Shown: positions 8,665-17,388, counted from the stretch's first letter. The stretch: 42,183 nucleotides of DNA from DATARH01 sp035534535 (GCA_035534535.1 DATLRS010000242.1:1-42183), one strand, 5' to 3'. Translations and numbers: made by a program. Notes: generated from the letters alone by a model not told the origin.

Positions 8665-9440
8665 ACGAGCGGCCGCGCGTCGAGGCGACGCCCGCCGGGT
8701 GGGGTGATCTCGCCGCCGAACTCGATCGCTGGCAGGCGTGCGGCCGGGTCGCGGCGTTGTGGTGGCGCGATGACGATGCAATAACCGCGACGCCGCAACT
8801 CGAGCTGCTGCTGCGGGTCGCCGGCGGGGTTCCGGTCGGGCTGGCGGTGATTCCGGCGCTGGCCCGGCCGCCGCTCGCCGCCGCCGTGTCGGGCGAGGCG
8901 CAGCTTGCAGTGTTGCAGCACGGCTGGCAGCATGCCGACCGGGCCGGCAACGGCAAGAAGAGCGAATATCCGCAAGGGAGGTCCGCCGCGGTGGTCAGGG
9001 CGGAGATTGGTGCCGGGAGCGCCCGCCTCAAAGCGTTGTTCGGGCGGCGGGCCCTGCCGGTGTTCGTGCCGCCGTGGAACCGATTCGGCGGCGGGCTGGT
9101 GCCGCTGCTGGCGGAGCAGGGGATCGTTGCGCTGTCGGCGATGGCCTCGGGGCCGTGCCGGGCGCTGCCTGCGGGTCTGCGCACGCTCGACGTCCACCTC
9201 GATCTCGTCGCCTGGCGGGGCAGTCGCGGATTTATCGGGACCGCCGTCGCGCTGGCCGGGCTGGTCGGCCTGCTGCGGGCGAGGCGGCTCGCCGCCGCGG
9301 CTGCGCCCGGGCCGATCGGCATCCTGACGCATCACCGGATCATCGACGGCGCGACCGCCAAATTCCTCGACCGGCTGATTGCGCTGACGCGCGCCCACGC
9401 CGCCGTGCGCTGGGCTGCGGCCGCCGAGTTCATCCGATGA
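8661..9440 (+). CDS. Polysaccharide deacetylase family protein
   Basis: A 259-residue member of the NodB-like carbohydrate esterase 4 superfamily. Hallmarks are LWWRDDDA near residue 37 (catalytic/metal Asp pair), VLQHGWQHAD near residue 90 (the H-x3-H metal site), VFVPPWNRFGG (the PPWN motif) and a C-terminal ILTHHRI segment that carries the expected catalytic His. It would remove N- or O-acetyl groups from a sugar. No signal peptide is visible, so action on a cytoplasmic lipid-linked or nucleotide-linked precursor is possible. ATGA overlaps on both sides place it in the glycosyltransferase operon, supporting a role in trimming the glycan that operon makes. Confidence 0.88.
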   Translation: MNERPRVEATPAGWGDLAAELDRWQACGRVAALWWRDDDAITATPQLELLLRVAGGVPVGLAVIPALARPPLAAAVSGEAQLAVLQHGWQHADRAGNGKKSEYPQGRSAAVVRAEIGAGSARLKALFGRRALPVFVPPWNRFGGGLVPLLAEQGIVALSAMASGPCRALPAGLRTLDVHLDLVAWRGSRGFIGTAVALAGLVGLLRARRLAAAAAPGPIGILTHHRIIDGATAKFLDRLIALTRAHAAVRWAAAAEFIR

Positions 9441-9964
9441 CCCTCGTGGAATTCGCCGAGGAGGCCCAGACCACCCGGCATACCTACCCGGCCGCGGCGA
9501 TGACCGGGGATTATCTGCGCGCCGCCGCCGGACTGGTGCCGGCGATGGTGCTGCTGGCGACGGTGCCGGTTGGCGCGGTAGCCACGACGTTGCTCGGCGG
9601 CTTTGCCGCGATCTTTGCCGTGTTCGGCGTGCGGACCGTGCTGCGCCACGGGACCAGCCTCGAACTGACCGACACCGAGCTGCGGGCGCAGGGCTTCTGG
9701 AGCCGGACGATCCTGTGGGACGAGCTCGATCGCTTCAGGCTGGCCTATTATTCGACGCGCCGCGACCGCAAGAGCGGCTGGATGCAGCTCGAACTCGGCA
9801 CCGGCGGCACCCGGCTCAGCCTCGACAGCCGGATCGACGGGTTCGACCGGCTGGTTGACCGGGCGGCGGCGGCGGCCGCGGCGCGCGGCGTCGCATTGAG
9901 CGATACCACCCTCGCCAACCTCGAGGCGCTCGGCTTGCGGATGCCAGAGGCGGGAGCCGGGTGA
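9437..9964 (+). CDS. Small membrane protein with PH-like domain
   Basis: A 175-residue protein not recognised as a named family. Residues about 28-68 contain two hydrophobic segments (LRAAAGLVPAMVLLATVPV and a following alanine-rich span), a membrane hairpin. The rest looks like a bacterial PH-like domain: SLELTDTELRAQGFWSRTILWDELDRFRL is the typical strand pattern in which a local structure term (ELRAQG) precedes IxWxEL. It is coupled by ATGA to the deacetylase before it and by TGATG to the ABC ATPase after it. It may be a membrane adaptor for the glycan or peptide transport genes; that is position-based inference. Confidence 0.7.
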   Translation: MTLVEFAEEAQTTRHTYPAAAMTGDYLRAAAGLVPAMVLLATVPVGAVATTLLGGFAAIFAVFGVRTVLRHGTSLELTDTELRAQGFWSRTILWDELDRFRLAYYSTRRDRKSGWMQLELGTGGTRLSLDSRIDGFDRLVDRAAAAAAARGVALSDTTLANLEALGLRMPEAGAG

Positions 9965-11871
9965 TGCAGGACCTGCTCCGGGTCGACGATTTGGAGGTCC
10001 GGTTTGCCACGCCTGGCGGCTTCATCGATGCGGTCAGAGGCGTGACATTCCGCGTCCGACCGGCCTCGACGGTTGCGCTGGTCGGCGAGTCGGGCTCCGG
10101 CAAATCGGTGGTTAGCCAAAGCATCATGCGCATTCTGCCGCGCAACGGCGTGATCACCCGCGGGTCGATCATGTTTGCCGATCCGCGCAACGGCGACGCG
10201 CCGGTCGACCTGACGCAATTGGCGGCCGACGGGCCAGAGGTGCGGGCGATCCGCGGCGGCCGGATCTCGATCATCTTTCAGGAGCCGATGAGCTCGCTGT
10301 CGCCGCTGCACACGATCGGCGACCAGGTCAGCGAGGCGCTGCGGCTGCACCGCAGCGTCACGGCGGCGCAAGTCAGGGAGCTGACGATCGACATGCTGCG
10401 CCTGGTCGGGTTCCCTGACCCGAACCGCGCCTGGCGCAGCTATCCGTTTGAGCTGTCGGGCGGGCTCAGGCAGCGCGCGATGATCGCGATGGCGCTGGTG
10501 TGCCGCCCGGCATTGCTGATCGCCGACGAGCCGACGACCGCGCTCGACGTGACGATCCAGGCCCAGATCCTCAAGCTGATCGCCGAATTGCAGCACGAGC
10601 TCGGCATGGCGGTGCTGCTGATCACCCACGACCTCGGCGTCGTCGCCAACGTCGCCGAAGAGATCGTCGTCATGTATCGCGGCGAGATCATGGAGAGCGG
10701 CACGCTCGACGATGTCTTCGGCCGGGCGCAGCACCCGTACCTGCGGGCGCTGTTGCAGGCGGTGCCGCGCTTCGACATGCAGCCCGGCGAGCGGCTGACG
10801 CCGATCCGCGAGATCCCGCCGGGCGATGCGCCGCATCTGATGGCGGAGGTGCCAGCCTGGCCCGCGGACGCGACCGGGCCGCTGATCGAATGCATCGGCA
10901 TCCGCAAAAGCTTCGGGTTGCGGCGGGGCGGCCTGTTCCGTGCCGGCGCCGGGGTGCAGGTCGCGGCGATCGACGGGGTCAGCCTCAGGATCGCGCACGG
11001 CGAGTGTCTCGGGCTGGTCGGCGAGAGCGGTTGCGGCAAGACGACGTTGAGCAAGGTGCTGCTGCGCGCGCTGACGCCGGATGCGGGCGAGGTGATCTTC
11101 AACGACCGCGGCGTCATGACCGACGTCCTGGCGCTCGACAGCGAGGGGTTGAAACACTTTCGCCGCCGGGTCCAGTTCATTTTTCAGGACCCGTTCGGCT
11201 CGCTCAACCCGCGCATGAGCGTCCACGACATCATCGCCGAGCCGCTGGTAATCCACGGCGTCGGCAACGCCCAGACGCGGCGCGACATGGTGGCCGAGTT
11301 GATCACCCTGGTCGGCCTCGACGTGCGCGACCTGCGGCGCTATCCGCACAGCTTTTCGGGCGGCCAGCGGCAGCGCATCGGCATCGCCCGCGCGCTCGCG
11401 CTGCGGCCGGAGCTGGTGATCTGCGACGAGCCGGTCTCGGCGCTCGACGTGTCGATCCAGGCGCAGGTCCTCAACCTGTTGATCGACCTGCAGAAGAAAC
11501 TCGGGCTAACCTACCTGTTCATCTCGCACAATCTGGCGGTCGTCGACTATATCGCCGACCGGATTGCGGTAATGTGCGCCGGGCGCATCGTCGAGCTGGC
11601 GGCGCGCGGCGAATTGTTCCGCGACCCCGTGCATCCCTATACGCAGGCGCTGCTGGCCGCGATCCCGGTGCCCGATCCCGGCCACCGCCTCGATTTTCAT
11701 CGTCTGATGGAGGGGCGCGCCTCGGATCCCGCTGCCTGGCCGGAGCCGTTCTGCCGCGTGCCGGGACGGCCCGCCCAGCTCTTCGAGGTCGGCCCGGCCC
11801 ACTGGGTCGAAGCGTGCGCGATGCCGCGGGCGGCGCGGGTGCGCGAGGCAAGCCTCGCCGGGCCGGGCTGA
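9964..11871 (+). CDS. yejF: Oligopeptide ABC importer, fused double ATPase (YejF-type)
   Basis: A 635-residue protein with two complete ABC ATPase domains, as in YejF or fused OppD-OppF. The first domain has Walker A GESGSGKS (41-48), signature LSGGLRQR and Walker B LLIADEP; the second has GESGCGKTT, FSGGQRQR and LVICDEP. Both carry the SALD/TALD D-loop. Linker sequences after each domain (HPYLRALLQAVPR and HPYTQALLAAIPVPD) match the oligopeptide/dipeptide transporter C-terminal motif. It energises uptake through the two permeases encoded downstream. Start: GTG 9961 and ATG 9964 lie side by side, with ATG overlapping the preceding stop (TGATG); ATG is preferred. At 635 residues it is longer than E. 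coli YejF, partly from an inter-domain linker. Confidence 0.93.
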   Translation: MQDLLRVDDLEVRFATPGGFIDAVRGVTFRVRPASTVALVGESGSGKSVVSQSIMRILPRNGVITRGSIMFADPRNGDAPVDLTQLAADGPEVRAIRGGRISIIFQEPMSSLSPLHTIGDQVSEALRLHRSVTAAQVRELTIDMLRLVGFPDPNRAWRSYPFELSGGLRQRAMIAMALVCRPALLIADEPTTALDVTIQAQILKLIAELQHELGMAVLLITHDLGVVANVAEEIVVMYRGEIMESGTLDDVFGRAQHPYLRALLQAVPRFDMQPGERLTPIREIPPGDAPHLMAEVPAWPADATGPLIECIGIRKSFGLRRGGLFRAGAGVQVAAIDGVSLRIAHGECLGLVGESGCGKTTLSKVLLRALTPDAGEVIFNDRGVMTDVLALDSEGLKHFRRRVQFIFQDPFGSLNPRMSVHDIIAEPLVIHGVGNAQTRRDMVAELITLVGLDVRDLRRYPHSFSGGQRQRIGIARALALRPELVICDEPVSALDVSIQAQVLNLLIDLQKKLGLTYLFISHNLAVVDYIADRIAVMCAGRIVELAARGELFRDPVHPYTQALLAAIPVPDPGHRLDFHRLMEGRASDPAAWPEPFCRVPGRPAQLFEVGPAHWVEACAMPRAARVREASLAGPG

Positions 11872-13799
11872 TGGCGCGCATCGCCGCTCTTTGCGTCGTG
11901 ATCGGGCTGCTCGGATGCTGCGGCATGGCGCGGGCGGCGTTGCTGGAGACGCCGTTTTTCGCGGCGGCGGTAGCAAAAGGCACGCTGCCGCCGGTCGCCA
12001 AGCGGGTGCCGCGCGACCCGTCCCTCGCCGAGCTGGAAACGCTCGGCCGCCCCGGCGGCGACTTGCGCATGCTGATGGCGAGCCCCAAGGATACGCGGCT
12101 GATGACCGTGTACGGCTATGCCCGGCTCGTCGCCTACACGCCGGCTCTGGCGCTGGTTCCCGACATCCTCGAGCAGTTCGATGTCGAGGGCGGGCGGATT
12201 TTCACGCTGCATCTGCGCCCCGGGATGAAATGGTCCGACGGCAAGCCGTTCACGGCCGAGGATTTCCGCTACTGGTTCGACGATGTCGCGGAGAATCCGA
12301 TGCTGTCACCGGCCGGCCTGCCGTTGGCACTGCTGCCGGACGGCGAAAAGCCGCGCTTCGAGGTGCTCGACCCGTATACGGTCCGCTACAGCTGGTCGCG
12401 CCCCAACCCGTTGTTCCTGCCGGCGTTGGCCGGGCCGGACCCGCTGTTCATCTACTGCCCGGCGCATTATCTCAAGCAGTTCAATCCGAAATACGCCGAC
12501 CAGGCGACCCTCGAAAAACTTGTGAAAGCGGCCGGTGTCCGCAACTGGGCAGTGTTGCATAACAAAAAAGGCGCGATGTATCGCGACGACAACCCGAAGC
12601 TGCCGACCCTCAATCCCTGGGTCTTGAAAACCAAGCCGCCCGCAGAACGCATCGTTTTCGAACGAAATCCGTATTATTACCGGGTGGATGGAGCGGGTCA
12701 TCAGCTCCCTTACATCGACCGGGTCGTGTTCTCGATCGCCAACAGCCAGATCATCGCGGCCAAGACCGGCGCTGGCGAGAGCGATTTACAGGCACGCTAT
12801 TTGAGCTTCAATGACTACACGTTTCTGAAGGCCGGCGAAGCGGCAAATGGCTACAAGGTGCTGCTGTGGCGGACTGGCCCGGGCAGTCAGCTGGCGCTGT
12901 ATCCCAATCTCAACGTCGACGATAAGGCGTGGCGCGGGCTGATGCGCGACGTCCGCTTTCGCCGCGCCCTGTCGCTCGCGATCGACCGCCATGAGATCAA
13001 CCAGGTGATGTATTTCGGGCTGGCGATCGAGGGCCAGAACACGGTGCTGCCGCAAAGCCCGCTGTTCCGCCCGGAATACCGCCAGGCCTGGGCGTCCTTC
13101 AACCTCAGCGAGGCCAATCGGCTGCTCGACCAGATCGGGCTGACGCGCGCCGGCGATGGCGTGCGGCACTTGCCGGATGGGCGCCCGCTCGACATTGTCG
13201 TCGAGGATTCGGGGCAATCGGCGGAAAAATCGGATGTGCTCGAATTGATCCGCGATTCGTGGCGCAAGATCGGCATCCGGCTGTTTTCGCGCCCGATGCA
13301 GCTGACCCTGTTCCGGCGGCGGGTGTTTTCCGGCCAGACGCTGATGTCGCTCGACAAGGGGATCGAGAACGGCCTCGCCACCGCTGACATGTCGCCGTGG
13401 GAAATCGCCCCGACCACCCAGCAACAGCTGGAATGGCCCAAATGGGGGGAATACGTGGAAACCAAGGGAAAGGCCGGCGAGCCGCCCGACCTGCCGGCGG
13501 CGATACGGCTGAAGGGGCTTTACGATTCCTGGCTCGATGCGACGACCGATGACGAGCACGCGCGGATCTGGCACGAGATGCTGCAGATCTGGGCCGACCG
13601 GGTCTATTCGATCGGCACCGTGGCCGGCGTGCGGCAGCCGATCGTGGTCAGCGACCGGCTGCGCAACGTTCCCACCGACGGAATTTACAACTGGGATCCG
13701 GGCGCGCAGATCGGGATCTACAAGCCGGACGGCTTCTGGTTCGATCGCGGCACCGCGTCGAAGACGACGGCGGCGCTCACTCCCCCGCCACCGCGCTGA
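11871..13799 (+). CDS. yejA: Periplasmic oligopeptide-binding protein (YejA-type)
   Basis: A 642-residue extracytoplasmic solute-binding protein of the SBP_bac_5 group. The N-terminus MARIAALCVVIGLLGCCGMARA is a signal peptide; it may be cut after ARA, or, because LLGC precedes Cys16, be processed as a lipoprotein. Family signatures include a long N-terminal extension typical of YejA (LETLGRPGGDLRMLMASPKD), LHLRPGMKWSDGKPFTAEDF, FERNPYYYRVD and VRFRRALSLAIDRHEIN. The start overlaps the ATPase stop by TGATG. It would capture peptides or peptide-like compounds in the periplasm and hand them to YejB/YejE. YejA-type transporters in enteric bacteria import microcin C-like peptides; the natural ligand here is unknown. 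Confidence 0.92.
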   Translation: MARIAALCVVIGLLGCCGMARAALLETPFFAAAVAKGTLPPVAKRVPRDPSLAELETLGRPGGDLRMLMASPKDTRLMTVYGYARLVAYTPALALVPDILEQFDVEGGRIFTLHLRPGMKWSDGKPFTAEDFRYWFDDVAENPMLSPAGLPLALLPDGEKPRFEVLDPYTVRYSWSRPNPLFLPALAGPDPLFIYCPAHYLKQFNPKYADQATLEKLVKAAGVRNWAVLHNKKGAMYRDDNPKLPTLNPWVLKTKPPAERIVFERNPYYYRVDGAGHQLPYIDRVVFSIANSQIIAAKTGAGESDLQARYLSFNDYTFLKAGEAANGYKVLLWRTGPGSQLALYPNLNVDDKAWRGLMRDVRFRRALSLAIDRHEINQVMYFGLAIEGQNTVLPQSPLFRPEYRQAWASFNLSEANRLLDQIGLTRAGDGVRHLPDGRPLDIVVEDSGQSAEKSDVLELIRDSWRKIGIRLFSRPMQLTLFRRRVFSGQTLMSLDKGIENGLATADMSPWEIAPTTQQQLEWPKWGEYVETKGKAGEPPDLPAAIRLKGLYDSWLDATTDDEHARIWHEMLQIWADRVYSIGTVAGVRQPIVVSDRLRNVPTDGIYNWDPGAQIGIYKPDGFWFDRGTASKTTAALTPPPPR

Positions 13800-13908
13800 T
13801 GGAACATCGACCAGATTCCCCTCGCATCCGATGCCGCAACATTCGAATAATGGCGGCGCTGCGGCGCTTGCCTTGTGCGCCGTCGCGGGCCTAGGGGGGC
13901 GGCGCGCG

Positions 13909-14907
13909 ATGCTCGGCTATCTGGTTCATCGAATATTGATCATGATCCCGACCTTGATCGCGATCAGCATCGTCATCTTCATCATTATTAATCTTCCCCC
14001 GGGCGACTATTTCTCGACCTATATCGCCGAGCTGCAAAGCCAGGGCGAGCACGCCAATCTTGCCAAGATTGCCTTCCTGGAGAAGCAATACGGCTTCGAC
14101 AGGCCGTTATGGGAGCAGTATTTATATTGGGCAGGCGGGCTGTTACACGGCGATATGGGTTATTCGTTTCTTTACGATCTGCCGGTCAACCAGGTGGTGG
14201 GCGACCGGCTGCTGCTGACGTTTATCGTCTCGTTCACGACGATCCTATTTACCTATGTCGTGGCGTTCCCGATCGGCGTCTATTCGGCGACGCACCAGTA
14301 CAGCCTGAGCGACTACCTGTTGACGTTTCTCGGGTTTCTCGGGCTGGCGACGCCGAGCTTCCTGCTGGCGCTCGTGCTGATCTATTTCGCGCATGTCTAT
14401 TTCGGGATTTCGGTCGGCGGCCTGATGGATCCGATGTACGTCGACATGCCGTGGAGCTGGGGCAAGGTGTTCTCGGTGTTCGCCCATATCTGGATCCCGG
14501 TGGTCGTCATCGGCACGGCCGGAACCGCCGCGATGATCCGGCGGCTGCGCGCCAACCTGCTTGACGAACTGCAGAAACAATACGTCGTCACGGCGCGCGC
14601 CAAGGGGCTCCACCCGCTCAAAGTCTTGTTCAAGTATCCGCTCCGGCTGGCGCTCAACCCGTTTGTCTCGGATATCGGCTCGCTCCTGCCGCATGTCATT
14701 TCGGGAGCAGCGGTCGTCTCGATCGTGATGTCGCTGCCGACCACCGGGCCGATGCTGCTCGACGCGTTGCGCAGCCAGGACATGTTTCTTGCCGGCTCGT
14801 TCCTGATGTTCATGGCGTTCCTGACCGTCATCGGGGTGTTTGTCTCGGATCTGGCGCTGGCGGTGCTCGATCCGCGGATTCGGCTGCAAGTCGGGCGCCG
14901 GCAATGA
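13909..14907 (+). CDS. yejB: Oligopeptide ABC permease (YejB-type)
   Basis: A 332-residue inner-membrane permease. ATG 13909 is chosen because it begins the canonical MLGYLVHRILIMIPTLIAI first membrane helix and follows a G-rich AGGGGGGC Shine-Dalgarno; an in-frame ATG at 13831 would add 26 non-homologous-looking residues. Six hydrophobic spans can be seen, with the periplasmic segment LEKQYGFDRPLWEQYLYW typical of DppB/YejB proteins and the EAA loop ARAKGLHPLKVLFKYPLRLAL that docks on the ATPase. It lies 109 bp after yejA, the largest gap in the operon, and ends in an ATGA overlap with yejE. Confidence 0.93.
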   Translation: MLGYLVHRILIMIPTLIAISIVIFIIINLPPGDYFSTYIAELQSQGEHANLAKIAFLEKQYGFDRPLWEQYLYWAGGLLHGDMGYSFLYDLPVNQVVGDRLLLTFIVSFTTILFTYVVAFPIGVYSATHQYSLSDYLLTFLGFLGLATPSFLLALVLIYFAHVYFGISVGGLMDPMYVDMPWSWGKVFSVFAHIWIPVVVIGTAGTAAMIRRLRANLLDELQKQYVVTARAKGLHPLKVLFKYPLRLALNPFVSDIGSLLPHVISGAAVVSIVMSLPTTGPMLLDALRSQDMFLAGSFLMFMAFLTVIGVFVSDLALAVLDPRIRLQVGRRQ

Positions 14908-16124
14908 GCGAGATCGGTCTCACTGCCGGTCCGGCGGCACCTGACCGGGGGCGCGGCGGGGCGGCCGATGCGAGCGGCGCGATCACGCATTACGTCTCCG
15001 CGGCGCCGTTCGATCCCTATGCGGTCGACCGCATGACTGCGGCGCAGGAGCGCTTTTACCGCGCCACGCCGCTGCAGATGATGTGGTGGCGGCTGCGCCG
15101 GCATCGGGTTGCCGTCGCGTCGGGCGCGCTGCTGCTCACCTTTTACGTGACGATCCTGTTCTGCGAGTTTCTCGCGCCTTACGGTCTCGACAGCCGCCAT
15201 ACCGACTTCATCTACGCGCCGCCGCAGAGCATCCATGTGTTCGATAAAGGCCGCCTGACCTGGCCCTTCGTCAACGGCTTCTACTATCACCTGGACATGA
15301 CCGATCTGCGCCGGGTCTACACGCCCGACCGCAGCAAGCACCAGCCGATCCGGTTTTTCTGCCGCGGCGACGAGTACCGTTATTGGGGGTTGGTGCCGGG
15401 CGATTTCCACCTGATGTGCCCGGCCCGTGGCGGCCAGCTGTTTCTGTTCGGCACCGACCGGCTGGGTCGCGATATGCTGTCGCGCGTCATCTATGGCGGG
15501 CGGATTTCGCTGACGGTCGGCCTGATCGGCGTGATCATCAGCTTCACCCTCGGCATCCTGATCGGCGGCATTGCCGGGTATTACGGCGGCTGGACCGACA
15601 TGTTCATCCAGCGCGGCATCGAGGTCATTCAATCCTTCCCGCATCTGCCGTTGTGGATGGCGCTGTCGGCCGTATTGCCGGTGACCTGGAGCCCGATCCT
15701 CGTCTATTTCGGCATCACCCTCATTCTTGGCATGATCGAGTGGACGCACCTCGCGCGCGCCGTGCGCTCAAAGCTCCTGTCGCTGCGCGAGGAGGATTTT
15801 TGCACCGCCGCGGTGCTGATGGGGGCGAGCCCGGCGCGGATCATCGGGCGCCACTTGCTGCCGAGCTTCATGAGCCACCTGATCGCCTCGGCGACGCTGG
15901 TCATTCCCACCATGATCCTCGGCGAGACGGCGCTGTCGTTCCTCGGGCTCGGCCTGCGCCCGCCGATCACCAGCTGGGGCGTGCTGCTCAACGAGGCGCA
16001 GAACATCAGCGTCGTTGCGCTCTACCCGTGGCTGATGATCCCGGTGATCCCGGTCGTGCTGACCGTGCTGGCCTTCAATTTTCTCGGCGACGGGCTGCGC
16101 GACGCGGCCGACCCGTACCACTGA
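14904..16124 (+). CDS. yejE: Oligopeptide ABC permease (YejE-type)
   Basis: A 406-residue permease partner of YejB. A cytoplasmic N-terminus of about 65 residues precedes the first membrane helix (VAVASGALLLTFYVTILFCEFL). A long periplasmic insertion of roughly 100 residues follows before FGTDRLGRDMLSRVIYGGRI, a hallmark that separates YejE from the shorter DppC. Later helices carry the EAA loop VLMGASPARIIGRHLLPS and the FLGLGLRPPITSWG signature. It begins inside the yejB stop (ATGA 14904-14907) and is the last gene of the rightward unit. A convergent MBL-fold gene starts 15 bp after its stop; no clear terminator was seen in that gap. Confidence 0.93.
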   Translation: MSEIGLTAGPAAPDRGRGGAADASGAITHYVSAAPFDPYAVDRMTAAQERFYRATPLQMMWWRLRRHRVAVASGALLLTFYVTILFCEFLAPYGLDSRHTDFIYAPPQSIHVFDKGRLTWPFVNGFYYHLDMTDLRRVYTPDRSKHQPIRFFCRGDEYRYWGLVPGDFHLMCPARGGQLFLFGTDRLGRDMLSRVIYGGRISLTVGLIGVIISFTLGILIGGIAGYYGGWTDMFIQRGIEVIQSFPHLPLWMALSAVLPVTWSPILVYFGITLILGMIEWTHLARAVRSKLLSLREEDFCTAAVLMGASPARIIGRHLLPSFMSHLIASATLVIPTMILGETALSFLGLGLRPPITSWGVLLNEAQNISVVALYPWLMIPVIPVVLTVLAFNFLGDGLRDAADPYH

Positions 16125-16139
16125 CCACTCCGGCGGCGC

Positions 16140-16973
16140 TCAGAGCCGCAGCACCAGGCCTTCATGCGCGACCAGCGTACCGGGGCGGGCCACCGCCGCC
16201 TCGGCCGCGATCCGATCCATGAAGCTGTCGTCGTGGTCGGGATCGTGGTGGAACAAGACGAGGGTTTTCACCTGCGCCGCATTGGCCAGACGCACGCCTT
16301 CCTGCCACGTCGAGTGGCCCCAATGGCGGTGCGCCGGGTATTCCTCGTCGGTGTAGGTGCAGTCGTAGATCATCAGGTCGGCGCGATCGACCAGCCGCAA
16401 CACGCTGGGGTCGAGCTGGCCGGGGTCGTGCTCGGTGTCGGTGATGTAGGTGACCGCCTTGCCGTCGTGCTCGAGCCGGTAGCCGGTGGCGCGGTTGGGG
16501 TGGTTGAGCAGCCCGGTGCGCAACGTGACGCCGGGCTGTGGCTGTAACAGTTCGCCGGCGACGAAATCGTTGAAGTCGAGCTTTGCCGCAAAAATATCCA
16601 TCGGGATCGGAAATAGCGGTGGCGCCATCATCTTGCCGAGCACCGCCGCGATGCCGGTATCGGGCTTCAGGTGACCGGCCCACACGCGGATCCGGTTGCG
16701 CGCGTCATAGCAGGGCGCAAAAAACGGCAGGCCGTGGCAATGGTCGAGATGGGTGTGGGTGTAGAAGAGGTCGAAATCGCGCGGATGGCCGCCTTTCATC
16801 AGCTCGTTGCCGAGCAGGCGCAGGCCCGAGCCACCGTCGAAGATAAATAGCCGACCGCCGCAGCGCACCTCGACGCACGACGTATTGCCGCCGTAGCGCA
16901 TCGTTGTCGGGCCGGGACAGGCGATACTGCCACGCACTCCCCAGAACCGAACCGTGAACTCCGAACTGGCCAA
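16140..16973 (-). CDS. Metallo-beta-lactamase-fold hydrolase
   Basis: A 277-residue enzyme when read from the TTG at 16973. That codon is chosen because GAGGAAG lies five bases upstream and the conserved domain starts at once (FTVRFWGVRGS). An in-frame ATG at 17105 would add 44 residues without family character. The dinuclear metal site is intact: YTHTHLDHCHG supplies HxHxDH, TDTEHDP the bridging Asp, and FHHDPDHDD a C-terminal His. FWGVRGS and RYGGNTSCVEV are features of MBL phosphodiesterase-like proteins, whose substrates include cyclic nucleotides or RNA in related groups; here the substrate is unknown. It converges on yejE and diverges from the small gene at 17155. Confidence 0.85.
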   Translation of the reverse strand: MASSEFTVRFWGVRGSIACPGPTTMRYGGNTSCVEVRCGGRLFIFDGGSGLRLLGNELMKGGHPRDFDLFYTHTHLDHCHGLPFFAPCYDARNRIRVWAGHLKPDTGIAAVLGKMMAPPLFPIPMDIFAAKLDFNDFVAGELLQPQPGVTLRTGLLNHPNRATGYRLEHDGKAVTYITDTEHDPGQLDPSVLRLVDRADLMIYDCTYTDEEYPAHRHWGHSTWQEGVRLANAAQVKTLVLFHHDPDHDDSFMDRIAAEAAVARPGTLVAHEGLVLRL

Positions 16974-17086
16974 GGCCGCTTCCTCGCGTTCGTCCCTGCT
17001 CTCATAGATAAAATAATACCAAAGAACAATCGGTAAAAACGGCGGGCCGCGGGCCGCCGGGGCGCCCGCTGCGCAGCCTTTACGCT

Positions 17087-17101
17087 CTAACCGGTCGTTA
17101 A
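17087..17101. promoter_or_regulatory. CtrA-like box candidate
   Basis: CTAA-N7-TTAA (TTAA-N7-TTAG on the minus strand) lies in the divergent region between the MBL-fold gene and the small ORF. It differs at one base from the alphaproteobacterial CtrA full site TTAA-N7-TTAA. Single-site matches arise by chance, so this is a weak call. Confidence 0.3.
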
Positions 17102-17154
17102 CCATCTCGGCGTAATGAAGGATGTAGGGCTCGAACGACAGGAGAGTCGCTGTG

Positions 17155-17355
17155 ATGTCCGAGAATGAGTATGCAACGGCCGTCGCGGAGTTCCTCAGCA
17201 AAAGGAATGTAACGCGCTGCCCGACCGCCTGCGTCCTGCCGACGCGCGCCAACGTTACCGAGGCCGATCGCCTCGCGCTGCGCGATTATGATGCGACGCG
17301 GGAAGCCGCTCGCGCCGCGAAATTGCGCCATCATCAGCAGGTTCAATCGCCTTAA
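17155..17355 (+). CDS. Small conserved-looking protein with VTRCPTACVLPT motif
   Basis: A 66-residue soluble protein. An N-terminal helix (ATAVAEFLSKRN) leads to the segment VTRCPTACVLPTRANV, with two cysteines three apart, then a charged helix rich in Ala and Arg (DYDATREAARAAKLRHH). I recall similar TRCPTACVLPT small proteins in other alphaproteobacteria, but cannot confirm it here. An AGGAGAG Shine-Dalgarno stands nine bases before the ATG; the adjacent GTG 17152 is an alternative. It has no coding neighbour on its strand within 370 bp. Function unknown; the C-x3-C pattern could bind a metal or be redox active. Confidence 0.6.
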   Translation: MSENEYATAVAEFLSKRNVTRCPTACVLPTRANVTEADRLALRDYDATREAARAAKLRHHQQVQSP

Positions 17356-17368
17356 AGGACGCCCCGTC

Positions 17369-17388
17369 ACCGCCGCGCAAGCGGCGGT
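17369..17388. repeat. GC hairpin, REP-like
   Basis: ACCGCCGC and GCGGCGGT form a perfect 8-bp stem around the GNRA-type tetraloop GCAA. It starts 14 bp after the small-protein stop. There is no U-tract, so it is more like a repeat unit or mRNA-stabilising hairpin than an intrinsic terminator. Confidence 0.55.

Noticed and set aside
10500..11870. Upstream extension of the binding-protein frame across the ATPase gene
   Set aside because: The sense frame encodes a complete double ATPase with intact motifs; the real binding protein begins with a signal peptide at 11871.
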